This document shows, one piece after another, positions 8,292 to 16,706 of a stretch of 25,961 nt of DNA. The notes under the pieces were generated by a model, which worked only from the letters and a program-made list of their open reading frames with translations, was not told the origin of the DNA and did no database searches. The stretch's first letter is position 1, and every line of letters begins with the position of its first letter. Where the stretch lies: contig JALHFC010000011.1 in assembly GCA_022839445.1 (NCBI GenBank), forward strand, positions 1-25,961. The letters run 5' to 3'. This DNA comes from Pelotomaculum sp. (lineage in GTDB: Bacteria > Bacillota > Desulfotomaculia > Desulfotomaculales > Pelotomaculaceae). The translations under genes and the position numbers were made by a program.

Positions 8292-8522
8292 TTATTGGTG
8301 GTCCTGGATATACTTTACCGCCTCACCTACAGCGCGGATTTTTTCCGCGTCTTCATCAGGGATCTCCAAGTCAAACTCTTCTTCCAAAGCCATTACCAGT
8401 TCAACAATATCTAAAGAATCGGCGCCCAGGTCATCGACAAAGGATGCCTCCATTTTTACATCCTCTTCCTCTACCCCTAATTGTTCAACAATAATTGATT
8501 TGACCTTATCAATAATTGACAT
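8292..8522 (-). CDS. acpP: Acyl carrier protein
   Basis: A 76-residue acidic carrier protein that holds growing acyl chains on a phosphopantetheine arm. The attachment serine is in [18 protein letters not shown] (S36), the invariant DSL motif, and the four-helix layout and length are standard. ATG 8522 is preceded by AGGGGGTGAT at good spacing. It lies between fabG (43-bp gap) and a terminator before fabF. The phosphopantetheine for its activation comes from CoA, whose synthesis gene coaD is also in this window. Confidence 0.96.
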   Translation of the reverse strand: MSIIDKVKSIIVEQLGVEEEDVKMEASFVDDLGADSLDIVELVMALEEEFDLEIPDEDAEKIRAVGEAVKYIQDHQ

Positions 8523-8565
8523 AAGCTACAATCACCCCCTTCCGGTACCCCGGCACACAAATACT

Positions 8566-9312
8566 TTACACACAAACCATTCCGCCGTCCACCGCAATCG
8601 TCTGCCCGGTAATATAGCCGGCAGCATCGGAAGCTAGAAAAGATACCAACCCGGCCACATCCTCAGGGCTACCGAACCGCTTCAAGGGAACCTGCCCCAA
8701 CATTCTTTCCTTTACTTCCTCCGGTAACGCCGCACTCATTTCCGTAGTTATAAACCCCGGCGCAACAGCGTTTACAGTAATATTGCGCGAGCCCAGTTCC
8801 TTGGCCATAGCCTTGGTTAAACCGATCAGGCCGGCTTTGGCGGCGCAATAGTTTACCTGGCTGATGTTCCCAACCAAGCCCACCACGGAGCTGATATTAA
8901 TAATCCGTCCATAGTGGTTTTTAAGCATCCTGCGGGCAACCGCCCTAATGCAATTGTAAGCCCCTTTTAGGTTAACATCCAGCACCGCGTCCCAGTCTTC
9001 TTCTTTCATCCTTACTATTAAGTTGTCTCTGATAATGCCGGCGTTGTTAACCAAAATGTCAACCCGGTTGAATTTGGCGCCGGCTGCTTTTACCAAAGCA
9101 ATTGCCTCGGCGGACTTGGCTACGTCGGCTTGAAAAACCATTGCCGTTCCACCTGCGTTACGGATAGTTTCAACCACTTCGGCAGCCGCCCCGGCGCGGG
9201 AAGTATAGTTCACCACCACGCCAGCGCCTTTTTCCGCTAGAGAGATGGCGATGGCCCTTCCAATCCCCCTTGAAGCTCCTGTAACAATGGCAACTTTACC
9301 GCTCAGAACCAT
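8566..9312 (-). CDS. fabG: 3-oxoacyl-ACP reductase
   Basis: NADPH-dependent reductase of the short-chain dehydrogenase family that reduces 3-oxoacyl-ACP to 3-hydroxyacyl-ACP. It has 248 residues. The cofactor motif TGASRGIG is at 11-18, NNAG at 87-90, and the catalytic tetrad N112, S140, Y153, K157 is intact; the C-terminal GQTIAVDGGM is typical. It starts 1 bp after the fabD stop behind GGGAGG, so translation is probably coupled. No beta-hydroxyacyl-ACP dehydratase (fabZ) is present in the operon, so that step must be encoded elsewhere. Confidence 0.96.
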   Translation of the reverse strand: MVLSGKVAIVTGASRGIGRAIAISLAEKGAGVVVNYTSRAGAAAEVVETIRNAGGTAMVFQADVAKSAEAIALVKAAGAKFNRVDILVNNAGIIRDNLIVRMKEEDWDAVLDVNLKGAYNCIRAVARRMLKNHYGRIINISSVVGLVGNISQVNYCAAKAGLIGLTKAMAKELGSRNITVNAVAPGFITTEMSAALPEEVKERMLGQVPLKRFGSPEDVAGLVSFLASDAAGYITGQTIAVDGGMVCV

Positions 9313-9313
9313 T

Positions 9314-10255
9314 TTAGCTAACCTCCCTGGTTAACGCAAGCGCTTTTTCTAAAGACGCTATATCTTCGACATTACATTTTACTGTTTCACGGCTGATCTT
9401 TTTTAATAGACCGCTTAACACTTTGCCGGGGCCAACTTCAACAAAGGTTGTAATACCATATGCTACAAGCCGGCGCATGCTTTCCTCCCAGCGCACCGGG
9501 CTATATACCTGCCTAATTAACGATTCTTTGACCTCACTTCCAGTACGGACAAAATCAGCGTCCGCGTTGGCCATAACAGGTATTTTTGGATCGATTATCC
9601 TAACCCGATCCAAATCTTCGGCTAGTCTCTTACCCGCGGGAACCATCAAGCTGGAATGAAAGGGGGCGCTCACCGGCAGCTTGACGAAACGCCTGGCGCC
9701 GGCCTCTTTCAGCATCGGTTCGACTGCATTTAACCCGGCTATGTCTCCTGCTACTACCACCTGCCCGGGACAGTTTAGGTTGACCGCCTCCACTACACCT
9801 GATTGCGACGCCCTCCGGCACACATCCACCACAATATCGCCCGAAAGCCCCATCACGGCGGCCATACCGCCTTCTCCGAGCGGTACTGCTTCCTGCATAT
9901 ATTGCCCCCGCTTGCGGACCAGGCGTACAGCGTCTTCAAAGGCAAGGGCGCCGGCATTTACCAAAGCCGTGTACTCGCCCAGGCTATGGCCTGCCAGCGC
10001 TAAAGGCACGGGCGCCCCCCTGGCTTTAAAAACTTCCATGCAGGCCACGCTCACTGTTAGCACTGCCGGCTGGGTATTGGCGGTTTTGTTCAGTTCATCC
10101 CCCGGGCCCTCAAAACAAAGCCTGGATAGCGAAAAGCTAATGGCATCGTCGGCCCGTTTAAATACGCTGGCTGCTTCCGGAAAGTCCCTGTAAAACTCTA
10201 CACCCATCCCTACATATTGTGAAGCCTGACCGGGAAATACAAACGCAACACCCAC
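9314..10255 (-). CDS. fabD: Malonyl-CoA:ACP transacylase
   Basis: Transfers malonyl from CoA to ACP to supply extender units. The 313-residue protein has the FPGQ motif at 7-10, the catalytic serine in GHSLGEY (S91) and the catalytic histidine in SAPFHSSLM. The start is GTG 10255, whose first base is the last base of the fabK stop (TAGTG), so translation is probably coupled. It is followed by fabG with a 1-bp gap. No abnormality was seen. Confidence 0.96.
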   Translation of the reverse strand: MGVAFVFPGQASQYVGMGVEFYRDFPEAASVFKRADDAISFSLSRLCFEGPGDELNKTANTQPAVLTVSVACMEVFKARGAPVPLALAGHSLGEYTALVNAGALAFEDAVRLVRKRGQYMQEAVPLGEGGMAAVMGLSGDIVVDVCRRASQSGVVEAVNLNCPGQVVVAGDIAGLNAVEPMLKEAGARRFVKLPVSAPFHSSLMVPAGKRLAEDLDRVRIIDPKIPVMANADADFVRTGSEVKESLIRQVYSPVRWEESMRRLVAYGITTFVEVGPGKVLSGLLKKISRETVKCNVEDIASLEKALALTREVS

Positions 10256-11205
10256 TACTCCATCACCACCAGGCTGTTTAAATGTTCTAAAACTTTTCCG
10301 GCGCTATTTACGATATCTACAATAATATCACGCGCCGGTTGAATCTGCCTGACCATAGCGCAAATCTGACCGGCCATAACCGTGCCGTTATCCACATCAC
10401 CCTCGACCATTGCCAGCCTAAGGCTTCCCACTCCAAGCTTTTCAATCTCCTCGAACGGAGCGCCGTTTTTCTCCATCTCAGCATAAATCCTGGACAGCTT
10501 GTTGCGCACCACGCGCACCGGATGCCCGGCAGAAGCCCCGGTAATCATGGTATCACGGTCCTTTGCCTTCAGCACAAATTCTTTTACCTTCTGGTGGACC
10601 GTACATTCGGTAGCGCATATAAAACGGGTGCCCATTTGCACACCCACGGCGCCAAGCGCCAAAGCAGCAACCAAACCCCTGCCGTCAAAAACACCGCCGG
10701 CGGCAATCACAGGAATATCAACGGCGTCCACCACCTGCGGCACCAGGGCCATGGTGGTAAGGTCCCCAATATGACCGCCGGATTCCATGCCTTCCGCTAT
10801 CAGGGCGTCAACCCCACTACGGGTCAACCTTCTGGCCAGGGCTACCGAGGATATTACCGGGATCACCTTTGTACCCTTTTCCCGCAAAGCCGGCACGTAC
10901 TTGCCAGGGTTGCCTGCCCCGGTAGTAACCACCGCTACCGGTTCCTCCCGCAAAATGGTCATTATATCCTCCACAAAGGGAGATCGCAACATAACGTTGA
11001 CACCAAACGGTTTACTGGTCAGCTTCCTGGCCAACTCGATTTGTTCTCTCAACCAACCTGGTGGAGCTTGGCCGGAACCGATGATACCGAGACCGCCCGC
11101 TTCAGAAACCGCAGCAGCCAATTCGGCAGTAGATACCCAGGCCATACCGCCTTGGATAATAGGGTACGCTATGCCCAACATGTCACATAACGCGGTATGT
11201 ATCAA
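10255..11205 (-). CDS. fabK: Enoyl-ACP reductase II (flavoprotein)
   Basis: FMN-dependent enoyl-ACP reductase that completes each elongation cycle; it replaces FabI, and such organisms are typically insensitive to triclosan (known for the family). The 316 residues show YPIIQGGMAWVS at the N-terminus, GTGAGNP-like and GMESGGHIG segments, and the FMN phosphate site AAGGVFDGRGL followed by GAVGVQMGTRF. This is the nitronate monooxygenase/FabK fold; its position in a fatty-acid operon supports FabK. By homology the start is TTG 11205, but the GGGAGG site is only 2 nt away, which is unusually close, so the true start is uncertain. The next in-frame ATG (11181) would cut the conserved N-terminus. 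Confidence 0.92.
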   Translation of the reverse strand: MIHTALCDMLGIAYPIIQGGMAWVSTAELAAAVSEAGGLGIIGSGQAPPGWLREQIELARKLTSKPFGVNVMLRSPFVEDIMTILREEPVAVVTTGAGNPGKYVPALREKGTKVIPVISSVALARRLTRSGVDALIAEGMESGGHIGDLTTMALVPQVVDAVDIPVIAAGGVFDGRGLVAALALGAVGVQMGTRFICATECTVHQKVKEFVLKAKDRDTMITGASAGHPVRVVRNKLSRIYAEMEKNGAPFEEIEKLGVGSLRLAMVEGDVDNGTVMAGQICAMVRQIQPARDIIVDIVNSAGKVLEHLNSLVVME

Positions 11206-11253
11206 TACCTCCCGCCCCCTATAAAAAAAATATTTTACTATTATAACTTTACT

Positions 11254-12285
11254 TTACCACTTAACAACCATAGACCCCCAGGTCATGCCGGCACCGAACC
11301 CGACTATTAAAACATGATCACCTTTTTTGATTTTACCGCCGCGCACAGCCTCCCCTAACGCCAAGGGGATGGAGGCCGTAGAAGTGTTACCGTAGCGATC
11401 GACATTCACTTGCGCTTTGTCTATGGGTAACCCGAGTCTTTTAGCAGCGGCATTGATGATCCTTACGTTGGCCTGATGCAGGATAAAAAAATCAATATCC
11501 GTCTTTGTAAGGCCGGCGGCGTCCAAGGCTTTTACAGCCGCTCCTTCGATGACCTTAACTGCAAATTTGAATACATCCCGGCCTCTCATATGAATGTAGT
11601 GAAGCTTTTGATCAACTGTCTCATGCGTCGCCGGACGCCTGGACCCCCCTGCCGGCAACATTAAAAGCGGCCCGCAGGACCCGTCGGACCATAGCTTGCT
11701 GGATAAAATACCGCTGCCATCGGTAACAGGCCGTAAAACTGCGGCGCCGGCCCCGTCGCCAAAAAGAATGCAGGTCTTGCGCTCCTCCCAGTTAGTAATC
11801 CTGGATAGCGTTTCCGCGCCAACTACCAGCACGGCTTTGTTGGCGCCGGTAGCAATAAACTGGCTACCTACAGCCATACCATAGACAAAGCCTGTACAGC
11901 CTGCAGCCAAATCAAAAGCTCCCGCGTTTTTAGCCCCAATCCGGTCCTGCACCAGGCAGGCTGTAGCGGGAAACAGCATGTCGGAAGTGTTTGTGGCCAC
12001 GATCACCAAATCCAAATCTTGCGCCGTCATCCCTGCATCGGCTATCGCCCGCTTAGCTGCTATAACTGCCAGGTCGGATGTAGCCTGATCAGGAGAAGCT
12101 ATACGCCTTTCCCTTATCCCCGACCGGGTAAAAATCCATTCGTCGGTGGTATCTACCATTTTTTCCAGTTCAGCGTTAGTAAGGACCTTTTCGGGAACAT
12201 AAGATCCAATCCCGGCAATCCCCGCGTTAATTAGCCTTTTTGACAAATTTGCCGCCAACTCCCTTTGTTCCTGCATCTTCAACAC
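11254..12285 (-). CDS. fabH: 3-oxoacyl-ACP synthase III (KAS III)
   Basis: Starts fatty-acid synthesis by condensing acetyl-CoA or a branched acyl-CoA with malonyl-ACP. Numbered from ATG 12285, the triad is C130 in DLAAGCTGF, H270 in LHQANVRI and N300 in RYGNTSTAS, all intact, with the C-terminal GFGAGMTWGS typical. The frame from ATG 12285 gives 343 residues and overlaps the end of plsX by 59 bp. The conserved region begins at about residue 20 (NAGIAGIGSYVP), so the true start may be a TTG further in, for example TTGTCA about 40 bases downstream. No site is clearly better, so the start is uncertain. Confidence 0.93.
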   Translation of the reverse strand: MLKMQEQRELAANLSKRLINAGIAGIGSYVPEKVLTNAELEKMVDTTDEWIFTRSGIRERRIASPDQATSDLAVIAAKRAIADAGMTAQDLDLVIVATNTSDMLFPATACLVQDRIGAKNAGAFDLAAGCTGFVYGMAVGSQFIATGANKAVLVVGAETLSRITNWEERKTCILFGDGAGAAVLRPVTDGSGILSSKLWSDGSCGPLLMLPAGGSRRPATHETVDQKLHYIHMRGRDVFKFAVKVIEGAAVKALDAAGLTKTDIDFFILHQANVRIINAAAKRLGLPIDKAQVNVDRYGNTSTASIPLALGEAVRGGKIKKGDHVLIVGFGAGMTWGSMVVKW

Positions 12286-13255
12286 TTTTCCTAATTGCTT
12301 CCACCAGGTGGTTGTTCACGGAATCCCTGGCTACTCTGATAGCGTTTTTAATAGCTTTGGCTGTGGAACCGCCGTGACAAATAATTGACACCCCGTTTAT
12401 TCCCAGTAAGGGCGCCCCACCGTATTCTGTCCAATCCAGGCGTTTTTTAAGTTCTTTTAAAGCAGGCCCGGCCATCACCGTCCCCACTTTAGCCAAACAA
12501 CTCTTGGAGATCTCTTCCTTCATCATTTTTAACAGCGCCCCTGCCAAACCTTCTCCTGTTTTTAATACAATATTCCCGACAAAGCCGTCGCAAACTACCA
12601 CGTCAACGGCGCCGTTGAAAACATCCCTTCCCTCAATATTACCTATAAAATTGATTTCTGCTTTTTGCAAAAGGGGAAAAGCCGCTAAATTAGATTCATT
12701 ACCCTTCGTCTCTTCTTTCCCATTGCTCAAAAGCCCAACACGGGGATTGACGACACCGATGATCTTTTTGGCGTAAAGGTATCCCATGATCCCGAATTGG
12801 AGCAATTGTTGGGGCTTACAGTCAACATTGGCGCCGGCGTCTAAGAGCACCGTTATATTATTTTCGTTGGGTAGGATCCCGGCTATGGCAGGGCGGTCGA
12901 TACCTTTAATCCCCCCCAGGCTAATTATGGACGACGCCATGGCGGCGCCTGTGCTCCCGGCTGAAACCAGGGCGGCAGCGGCGCCCTCTTTAACCAACTG
13001 AGCCGCCTTTACAATAGATGAATTTCTCTTTCGCCTGACGGCAACAGCCGGGTGCTCTCCCATCTCGATAACCTCTGGAGCGTGGACTATGCTGATTAAG
13101 CTACCCGCCCCGCAATTGCCAAACTCTGCGCGCACCCGCTCCTCGTCTCCAACCAGGATAACCTCTTGCTTATACTCTGTCGCTGCCAGTAATGAGCCTT
13201 TTATGATTTCACGGGGGGCGTAATCCCCGCCCATTACATCCACAGCAATTTTCAC
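12227..13255 (-). CDS. plsX: Phosphate acyltransferase PlsX
   Basis: Makes acyl-phosphate from acyl-ACP, the donor for PlsY in phospholipid synthesis; a peripheral membrane or cytosolic enzyme. The 342-residue protein begins KIAVDVMGGDYAP and contains AGANVDCKPQQLLQFG, VGLLSNGKEETKGN and the C-terminal GINGVSIICHGGSTAKAI, all signatures of the family. The GTG 13255 start overlaps the fapR stop (GTGA), with GGAGGAGG upstream, indicating translational coupling. The fapR-plsX pair is typical of Firmicutes and makes lipid output part of the FapR circuit. Confidence 0.95.
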   Translation of the reverse strand: MKIAVDVMGGDYAPREIIKGSLLAATEYKQEVILVGDEERVRAEFGNCGAGSLISIVHAPEVIEMGEHPAVAVRRKRNSSIVKAAQLVKEGAAAALVSAGSTGAAMASSIISLGGIKGIDRPAIAGILPNENNITVLLDAGANVDCKPQQLLQFGIMGYLYAKKIIGVVNPRVGLLSNGKEETKGNESNLAAFPLLQKAEINFIGNIEGRDVFNGAVDVVVCDGFVGNIVLKTGEGLAGALLKMMKEEISKSCLAKVGTVMAGPALKELKKRLDWTEYGGAPLLGINGVSIICHGGSTAKAIKNAIRVARDSVNNHLVEAIRKSVEDAGTKGVGGKFVKKAN

Positions 13256-13830
13256 TGGGGCACTACCTCCTCCGGTATTGCAAAAATTAAAAACCTGCCC
13301 TGAAAAACGACTTCGTTCCTTACCTTTGATGTAACCTTTATCATGTATTTATTACCTTTTTTAACTTTTATAACTGCTTTTGCCAGAACTTTTTCGCCAC
13401 AAACCACCGGTCGCTTATAACTCACCCTAGCGATCCCTGTTAAAGCCACTTCTGTATCCACCACAGCTACGGCGAGTGAATTGGCCTGGGCAAAAAGGTG
13501 ATGGCCCCTCAAGTACCGAGTTCTCTTTAATGTCATTTCGGGCGTGACCGGCAAGATGGAAATACCGGAGTTGCCCACATCAAGGTCGACCAATTCCCCC
13601 ACCAACTCCTTGCCGGAGAGTGTTCTGGGTTGAAACCCCATGCCTTTTGCAACGCTTATAAGCCTTTCCTTTAGTTCAGGTATCCTTAGCTCCAACCTGT
13701 CCAACCTGATCGTCTGAATGCTTACTTTAAAGAGCTGTGCCAGGTCTTCGTCCGTAAGAAACGGGTCGCTATTCAGATACCTGGCCAAGCGTCGCTGCCT
13801 TTCGACCTTGTTTATGATTTCCCCAACCAA
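13252..13830 (-). CDS. fapR: Fatty acid/phospholipid synthesis repressor FapR
   Basis: Malonyl-CoA-responsive repressor of lipid synthesis genes. The N-terminal helix-turn-helix (FLTDEDLAQLFKVSIQTIRLDR) is followed by a linker and a C-terminal hot-dog domain (about residues 90-190, with RYLRGHHLFAQANSLAVAV) that binds malonyl-CoA. The frame is open to 13917, but that start would lie inside the promoter. TTG 13830 (LVGEIINKVERQ), with an AGGTGAGG site just upstream, gives 192 residues, close to the B. subtilis protein. A FapR box lies 38 bp upstream, so the gene is autoregulated (inference from the site). It heads the operon that runs at least to acpP and probably to ftsY. Confidence 0.93.
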   Translation of the reverse strand: MVGEIINKVERQRRLARYLNSDPFLTDEDLAQLFKVSIQTIRLDRLELRIPELKERLISVAKGMGFQPRTLSGKELVGELVDLDVGNSGISILPVTPEMTLKRTRYLRGHHLFAQANSLAVAVVDTEVALTGIARVSYKRPVVCGEKVLAKAVIKVKKGNKYMIKVTSKVRNEVVFQGRFLIFAIPEEVVPQ

Positions 13831-13867
13831 ACCCTCACCTACAAAACACGAATTGGTAAATAATAAC

Positions 13868-13884
13868 TTAGCACCAGGTACTAA
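13868..13884. promoter_or_regulatory. FapR operator
   Basis: TTAGCACCAGGTACTAA is a 17-bp near-perfect palindrome (one mismatched pair) that matches the known FapR box TTAGTACC-N-GGTACTAA. It lies just downstream of the -10 box of the fapR promoter, where bound repressor would block transcription initiation. Confidence 0.9.
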
Positions 13885-13888
13885 AAAT

Positions 13889-13917
13889 AGTATAAAACAC
13901 CTACTTTGAATTTGCAA
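13889..13917 (-). promoter_or_regulatory. Sigma-A-type promoter of the fapR-fab operon
   Basis: On the minus strand a -35 box TTGCAA (13912-13917) and a -10 box TATACT (13889-13894) are separated by exactly 17 bp. The FapR operator overlaps the expected transcription start. Confidence 0.85.
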
Positions 13918-13926
13918 GTAAAATGG

Positions 13927-13965
13927 AAAAAAATAAGCTCTGATCTAGGTTTGCGAGCTTATTTT
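13927..13965 (-). terminator. Terminator after rpmF
   Basis: An 11-bp stem, AAAATAAGCTC (13930-13940) paired with GAGCTTATTTT (13955-13965), has a 14-nt loop. On the minus strand it ends in a seven-T run (complement of 13927-13933). It separates yceD-rpmF from the fapR operon. Confidence 0.85.
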
Positions 13966-13987
13966 AGAATATTGCCAAATATTTGAC

Positions 13988-14167
13988 TTATTTCGTCGCC
14001 ACAACTTCTCTTGCTTTATAATGCCCACATTCCGGACATAGGTGGTGTGGCATGATTAAGGCACGGCACTGCGGGCAGACAACCAGCGCAGGCGCGGCAA
14101 GTTTCGTGTTAGCCGCACGGCGTTGCCTGCCGCGCTGTTTTGAAGCTTTCCTTTTTGGAACTCCCAA
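13988..14167 (-). CDS. rpmF: 50S ribosomal protein L32
   Basis: A 59-residue ribosomal protein of the large subunit. The start is TTG 14167, seven nt after a strong AAAGGAGGTG site. The sequence begins GVPKRKASKQRGRQRRA, the L32 signature, and has a zinc-binding ribbon of four cysteines (CPQC, then CPEC), followed by GHYKAREVV and the stop at 13988. It follows yceD, the nearly universal bacterial pairing, and precedes a terminator. Confidence 0.96.
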   Translation of the reverse strand: MGVPKRKASKQRGRQRRAANTKLAAPALVVCPQCRALIMPHHLCPECGHYKAREVVATK

Positions 14168-14250
14168 AATATTACACCTCCTTTAAAGATCTTAAAGATC
14201 GCCGGGCAAGTGATCACCGGGACGCATCGGGCCAACGTTCACCAGTCGCA

Positions 14251-14748
14251 CTATTCTTTAAAAAAGTCCTTTAAAACACTTAAACGCGGGTCGAGTTCCA
14301 CAGTGGAGCAGTTGCAGGTATGTTCATTAAGATTGCGTCCGCACTCAGGGCAAATCCCCTTGCAATCATCACGGCACAACAATTTCATCGGCAGCGCAAG
14401 CATAATGCTCTTTAGCACTTCGGGTGTAATATCCATCATATCACCGGAAAATGTGAGATACTCATTTCCCCCCCCTGTAGCCGGGGCATAACTCTCCTCG
14501 AAAGGAACTTCAAAATCCCAACTAAAATGCTCCAGGCAGCGGTTGCAGCTTAACAAGAGCCTGCCGGAAATCTTTCCTTGCACTACCAGCAAATCGCCGG
14601 TATTAACCACATTAAGCCGGGCTTCAACCGGGTCAGGAAATCTAATACCTTCCCCCGCCAGTTCTTGTGGGGGTAAATTTGATGAAAATTTAAAAAAGGC
14701 TTCGTTTCCCGGCGCCCTTTTTAACTTAGCGACATTAAGCTGTAGCAT
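14251..14748 (-). CDS. yceD: YceD family (DUF177) protein, metal-binding
   Basis: A 165-residue DUF177/YceD protein. In other bacteria and in plastids this family is linked to 23S rRNA accumulation and to co-expression with rpmF; the molecular role is not settled. Cysteines are arranged as CNRC in the middle and CRDDC, CPEC and CNC near the C-terminus, the typical metal-binding pattern of the Gram-positive form. ATG 14748 has GAGGTG upstream and a consensus promoter at 14779-14807. It is co-transcribed with rpmF, with an 83-bp gap. Confidence 0.92.
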   Translation of the reverse strand: MLQLNVAKLKRAPGNEAFFKFSSNLPPQELAGEGIRFPDPVEARLNVVNTGDLLVVQGKISGRLLLSCNRCLEHFSWDFEVPFEESYAPATGGGNEYLTFSGDMMDITPEVLKSIMLALPMKLLCRDDCKGICPECGRNLNEHTCNCSTVELDPRLSVLKDFFKE

Positions 14749-14778
14749 TAATCTTTCACCTCGTGCTTAACACCAAAA

Positions 14779-14807
14779 ATTATATTGATATAGCACGACT
14801 TTGTCAA
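14779..14807 (-). promoter_or_regulatory. Sigma-A promoter of yceD-rpmF
   Basis: On the minus strand the consensus -35 TTGACA (14802-14807) and consensus -10 TATAAT (14779-14784) are 17 bp apart, about 30 bp upstream of yceD. Perfect consensus boxes suggest strong constitutive expression, as expected for a ribosomal protein gene. Confidence 0.92.
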
Positions 14808-14876
14808 GAAAATTCCTGTTTTATTCATTCCGCACTCCAATTGGCAATATAATTTCCTAAAAGAGGGTGGATTATT

Positions 14877-16169
14877 TTGGTTGTAGCTGCACTTGGATTA
14901 TCCCTTATTCTACTGGTCCTTCTTAGAAAAAAATATATAAGCCGCAAGGAAGCGTTTCGCCTCCTTTGGACAATTTGCGCCATAATCTTCGTGGTGAGCA
15001 TGATATTTTACCCGCGCACAACATTCGATGGCGCCGTATTTGGTTTAAAGACCTGGTGGAACATTGTTTTCCCAGCGCTTTTACCTTTTTTTATCAGCTC
15101 CGAACTCTTAATGAGCTTTGGCGTCGTACATTTTATGGGAGTGCTATTAGAACCTGTGATGCGCCCGCTATTTAACGTGCCCGGCGCCGGATCGTTTGTT
15201 ATGGCAGTTGGGTTTACTTCCGGTTACCCGATTGGTTCTATGGTTACGGCCAAGTTGCGCACCCAGGGTCTTTGCACCAGGGAAGAAGCTGAGCGCCTGA
15301 TGTCGTTTACCAATAACTCCAGCCCTCTTTTCATGCTGGTCGCAGTAGCTGTCGGGATGTTCAACAATCCCGGTCTTGGTGTCCTTATTGCCGGCGCGCA
15401 CTACTTGTCCAACCTCACCCTTGGTATTTTGCTGCGGTTTTACGCCCGCAACAACACCCGTCGTTATCCAAGTCCCCCCGTGGGCGCTAGGAACCCGCTA
15501 GCTCGTGCGTTTCGGGCGCTTCTACAAGTACAGAGGCTGGAAAAGCGTCCTGTTGGAAAAATCATGGGGGACGCCGTACGCAATTCCATCGTAAACCTTT
15601 TAAACATCGGCGGCTTTATCATATTATTTGCCGTTATTATCCGGTTGCTCACAGCTACCGGTTTTATCAACGTCCTGGCAAGCTTCCTGGGTGTTTTCCT
15701 GATCCCGTTGGGATTTTCCCCGGAGATACTTCCCGCGCTGGGAAGCGGCGTTTTCGAAATGACCGTAGGGTCGAAGCTAGCCAGCGAAACCACCGTGCCG
15801 TTGACCCAACAAGTTGTGGCTGTAGGGATGATCCTGGCCTGGAGCGGCCTTTCAGTGCATGCCCAGGTGGCCAGCATGATTGCGGAAACCGATATTAGAA
15901 TGCTGCCGTTTATTTTATCACGCATCGGTCATACTTGCCTCGCCGGGATTTATACATATATATTTTGTAAATGGAGCGGACCCCCCGGTGAACTGGGTGC
16001 TCCCGTCGTGGCGACCGTGGAAAAATGCATAAGCAGCTCAAACTATTATTTTGCTAACTTTAAATATTTTATGTTTTTTGTTGTTTTTATAGCTATTATC
16101 ATTCTTGCAGCGCTGTTTTTCCATCTTGCCGTCGCCATAAGGCCGTTATTCCTGAAAAAAAAGCTTTAG
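14877..16169 (+). CDS. ylbJ: Sporulation integral membrane protein YlbJ
   Basis: A 430-residue polytopic membrane protein needed for spore formation in B. subtilis, of the nucleoside-recognition (Gate) domain family; its substrate is unknown. Hydrophobic segments are visible near the N-terminus, around residues 33-50, 60-80, 100-120, 150-185, 235-285, 310-330 and a last one near 395-425. The conserved GFTSGYPIGS followed by FTNNSSPLFM is characteristic of YlbJ. The start is TTG 14877 with AGGGTGG upstream. A TATAAT box at 14848-14853 is visible but no good -35 partner, which would fit an alternative sigma factor. The gene is divergent from yceD and ends at a hairpin. It sits beside coaD and rsmD as in B. 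subtilis. Confidence 0.9.
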   Translation: MVVAALGLSLILLVLLRKKYISRKEAFRLLWTICAIIFVVSMIFYPRTTFDGAVFGLKTWWNIVFPALLPFFISSELLMSFGVVHFMGVLLEPVMRPLFNVPGAGSFVMAVGFTSGYPIGSMVTAKLRTQGLCTREEAERLMSFTNNSSPLFMLVAVAVGMFNNPGLGVLIAGAHYLSNLTLGILLRFYARNNTRRYPSPPVGARNPLARAFRALLQVQRLEKRPVGKIMGDAVRNSIVNLLNIGGFIILFAVIIRLLTATGFINVLASFLGVFLIPLGFSPEILPALGSGVFEMTVGSKLASETTVPLTQQVVAVGMILAWSGLSVHAQVASMIAETDIRMLPFILSRIGHTCLAGIYTYIFCKWSGPPGELGAPVVATVEKCISSSNYYFANFKYFMFFVVFIAIIILAALFFHLAVAIRPLFLKKKL

Positions 16170-16183
16170 GGGATAGAAAATAC

Positions 16184-16214
16184 AAGAAAAGCACGTTGAC
16201 AGAAGCAGCGTGCT
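16184..16214 (-). terminator. Hairpin between ylbJ and the coiled-coil gene
   Basis: The stem AGCACG (16190-16195) pairs with CGTGCT (16209-16214) around a 13-nt loop. On the minus strand the stem runs into TTTTCTTG (complement of 16184-16190), so it most likely ends the rsmD-coaD-16242 transcript. It lies between two convergent genes and may act both ways. Confidence 0.6.
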
Positions 16215-16241
16215 GAAGGCATTGCATATTAAGGAGATATT

Positions 16242-16700
16242 TTATTTCATTGTTTTTAATTCGGAACGCCCCTGCTCAATCTGGGTTGAAATTTTACTCA
16301 GGCTTTCCTGCAGATTCATCAAAATCTCATCCGCGTAACTCTTGGCCCCCTCGCGCATCTCCTTTGCCATCGCTTCAGCTTTGGAGACAATTTCCTCCGC
16401 TACCGCTTTGGCCTGGCGGGCTACCTCACTGTCGTCCGCTTGCTGTTCTACTTGTTTTTGGACGTTATCCAAGATACGCATTGCCTCCTTTTGGGAATCG
16501 CTCAAGACTTTCTCCCGCTCCTGAATGATCCACTTGGCCTGGCGTATTTCTTCCGGCATAGTTGTCCGGATCCGGTCCAAAAGATCGAGTATGCGCTCCT
16601 CTTCCACCATTACCTTCCTGGTAAAAGGGATCTTACCACTGTTTTCTATGAGTTCTTCCAATTCATTAATGGCGCTTAACAAATCCACTCTACAATCCAT
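16242..16700 (-). CDS. Coiled-coil protein, unknown function
   Basis: A 152-residue, highly charged and almost entirely helical protein. A long coiled coil is predicted by eye from about residue 45 to 145, rich in Glu, Lys, Gln and Ala, with heptad-like repeats (for example AKAVAEEIVSKAEAMAKEM). There are no membrane segments and no enzyme motif. Proteins of this type beside coaD in clostridia are often labelled ATPase or V-ATPase subunit-like on the basis of coiled-coil similarity; I see no ATP-binding motif. ATG 16700 has AGGAAGG almost touching it, so an internal GTG at 16688 is an alternative start. It is the third gene of rsmD-coaD-this gene, 6 bp after coaD. Confidence 0.75.
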   Translation of the reverse strand: MDCRVDLLSAINELEELIENSGKIPFTRKVMVEEERILDLLDRIRTTMPEEIRQAKWIIQEREKVLSDSQKEAMRILDNVQKQVEQQADDSEVARQAKAVAEEIVSKAEAMAKEMREGAKSYADEILMNLQESLSKISTQIEQGRSELKTMK

Positions 16701-16706
16701 CCCTTC

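Noticed and set aside
9681..10193. 170-codon plus-strand ORF
   Set aside because: Antisense to fabD, with Ser/Thr/Pro/Ala-rich translation typical of a shadow frame.
10339..11190. 283-codon plus-strand ORF
   Set aside because: It lies fully antisense to fabK, whose product has all family motifs; the plus-strand translation is rich in His, Gly, Arg and Pro with no recognisable domain.
13831..13917. N-terminal extension of FapR (ATG-led frame to 13917)
   Set aside because: It would overlap the -35/-10 boxes and the FapR operator; TTG 13830 gives the normal family length.
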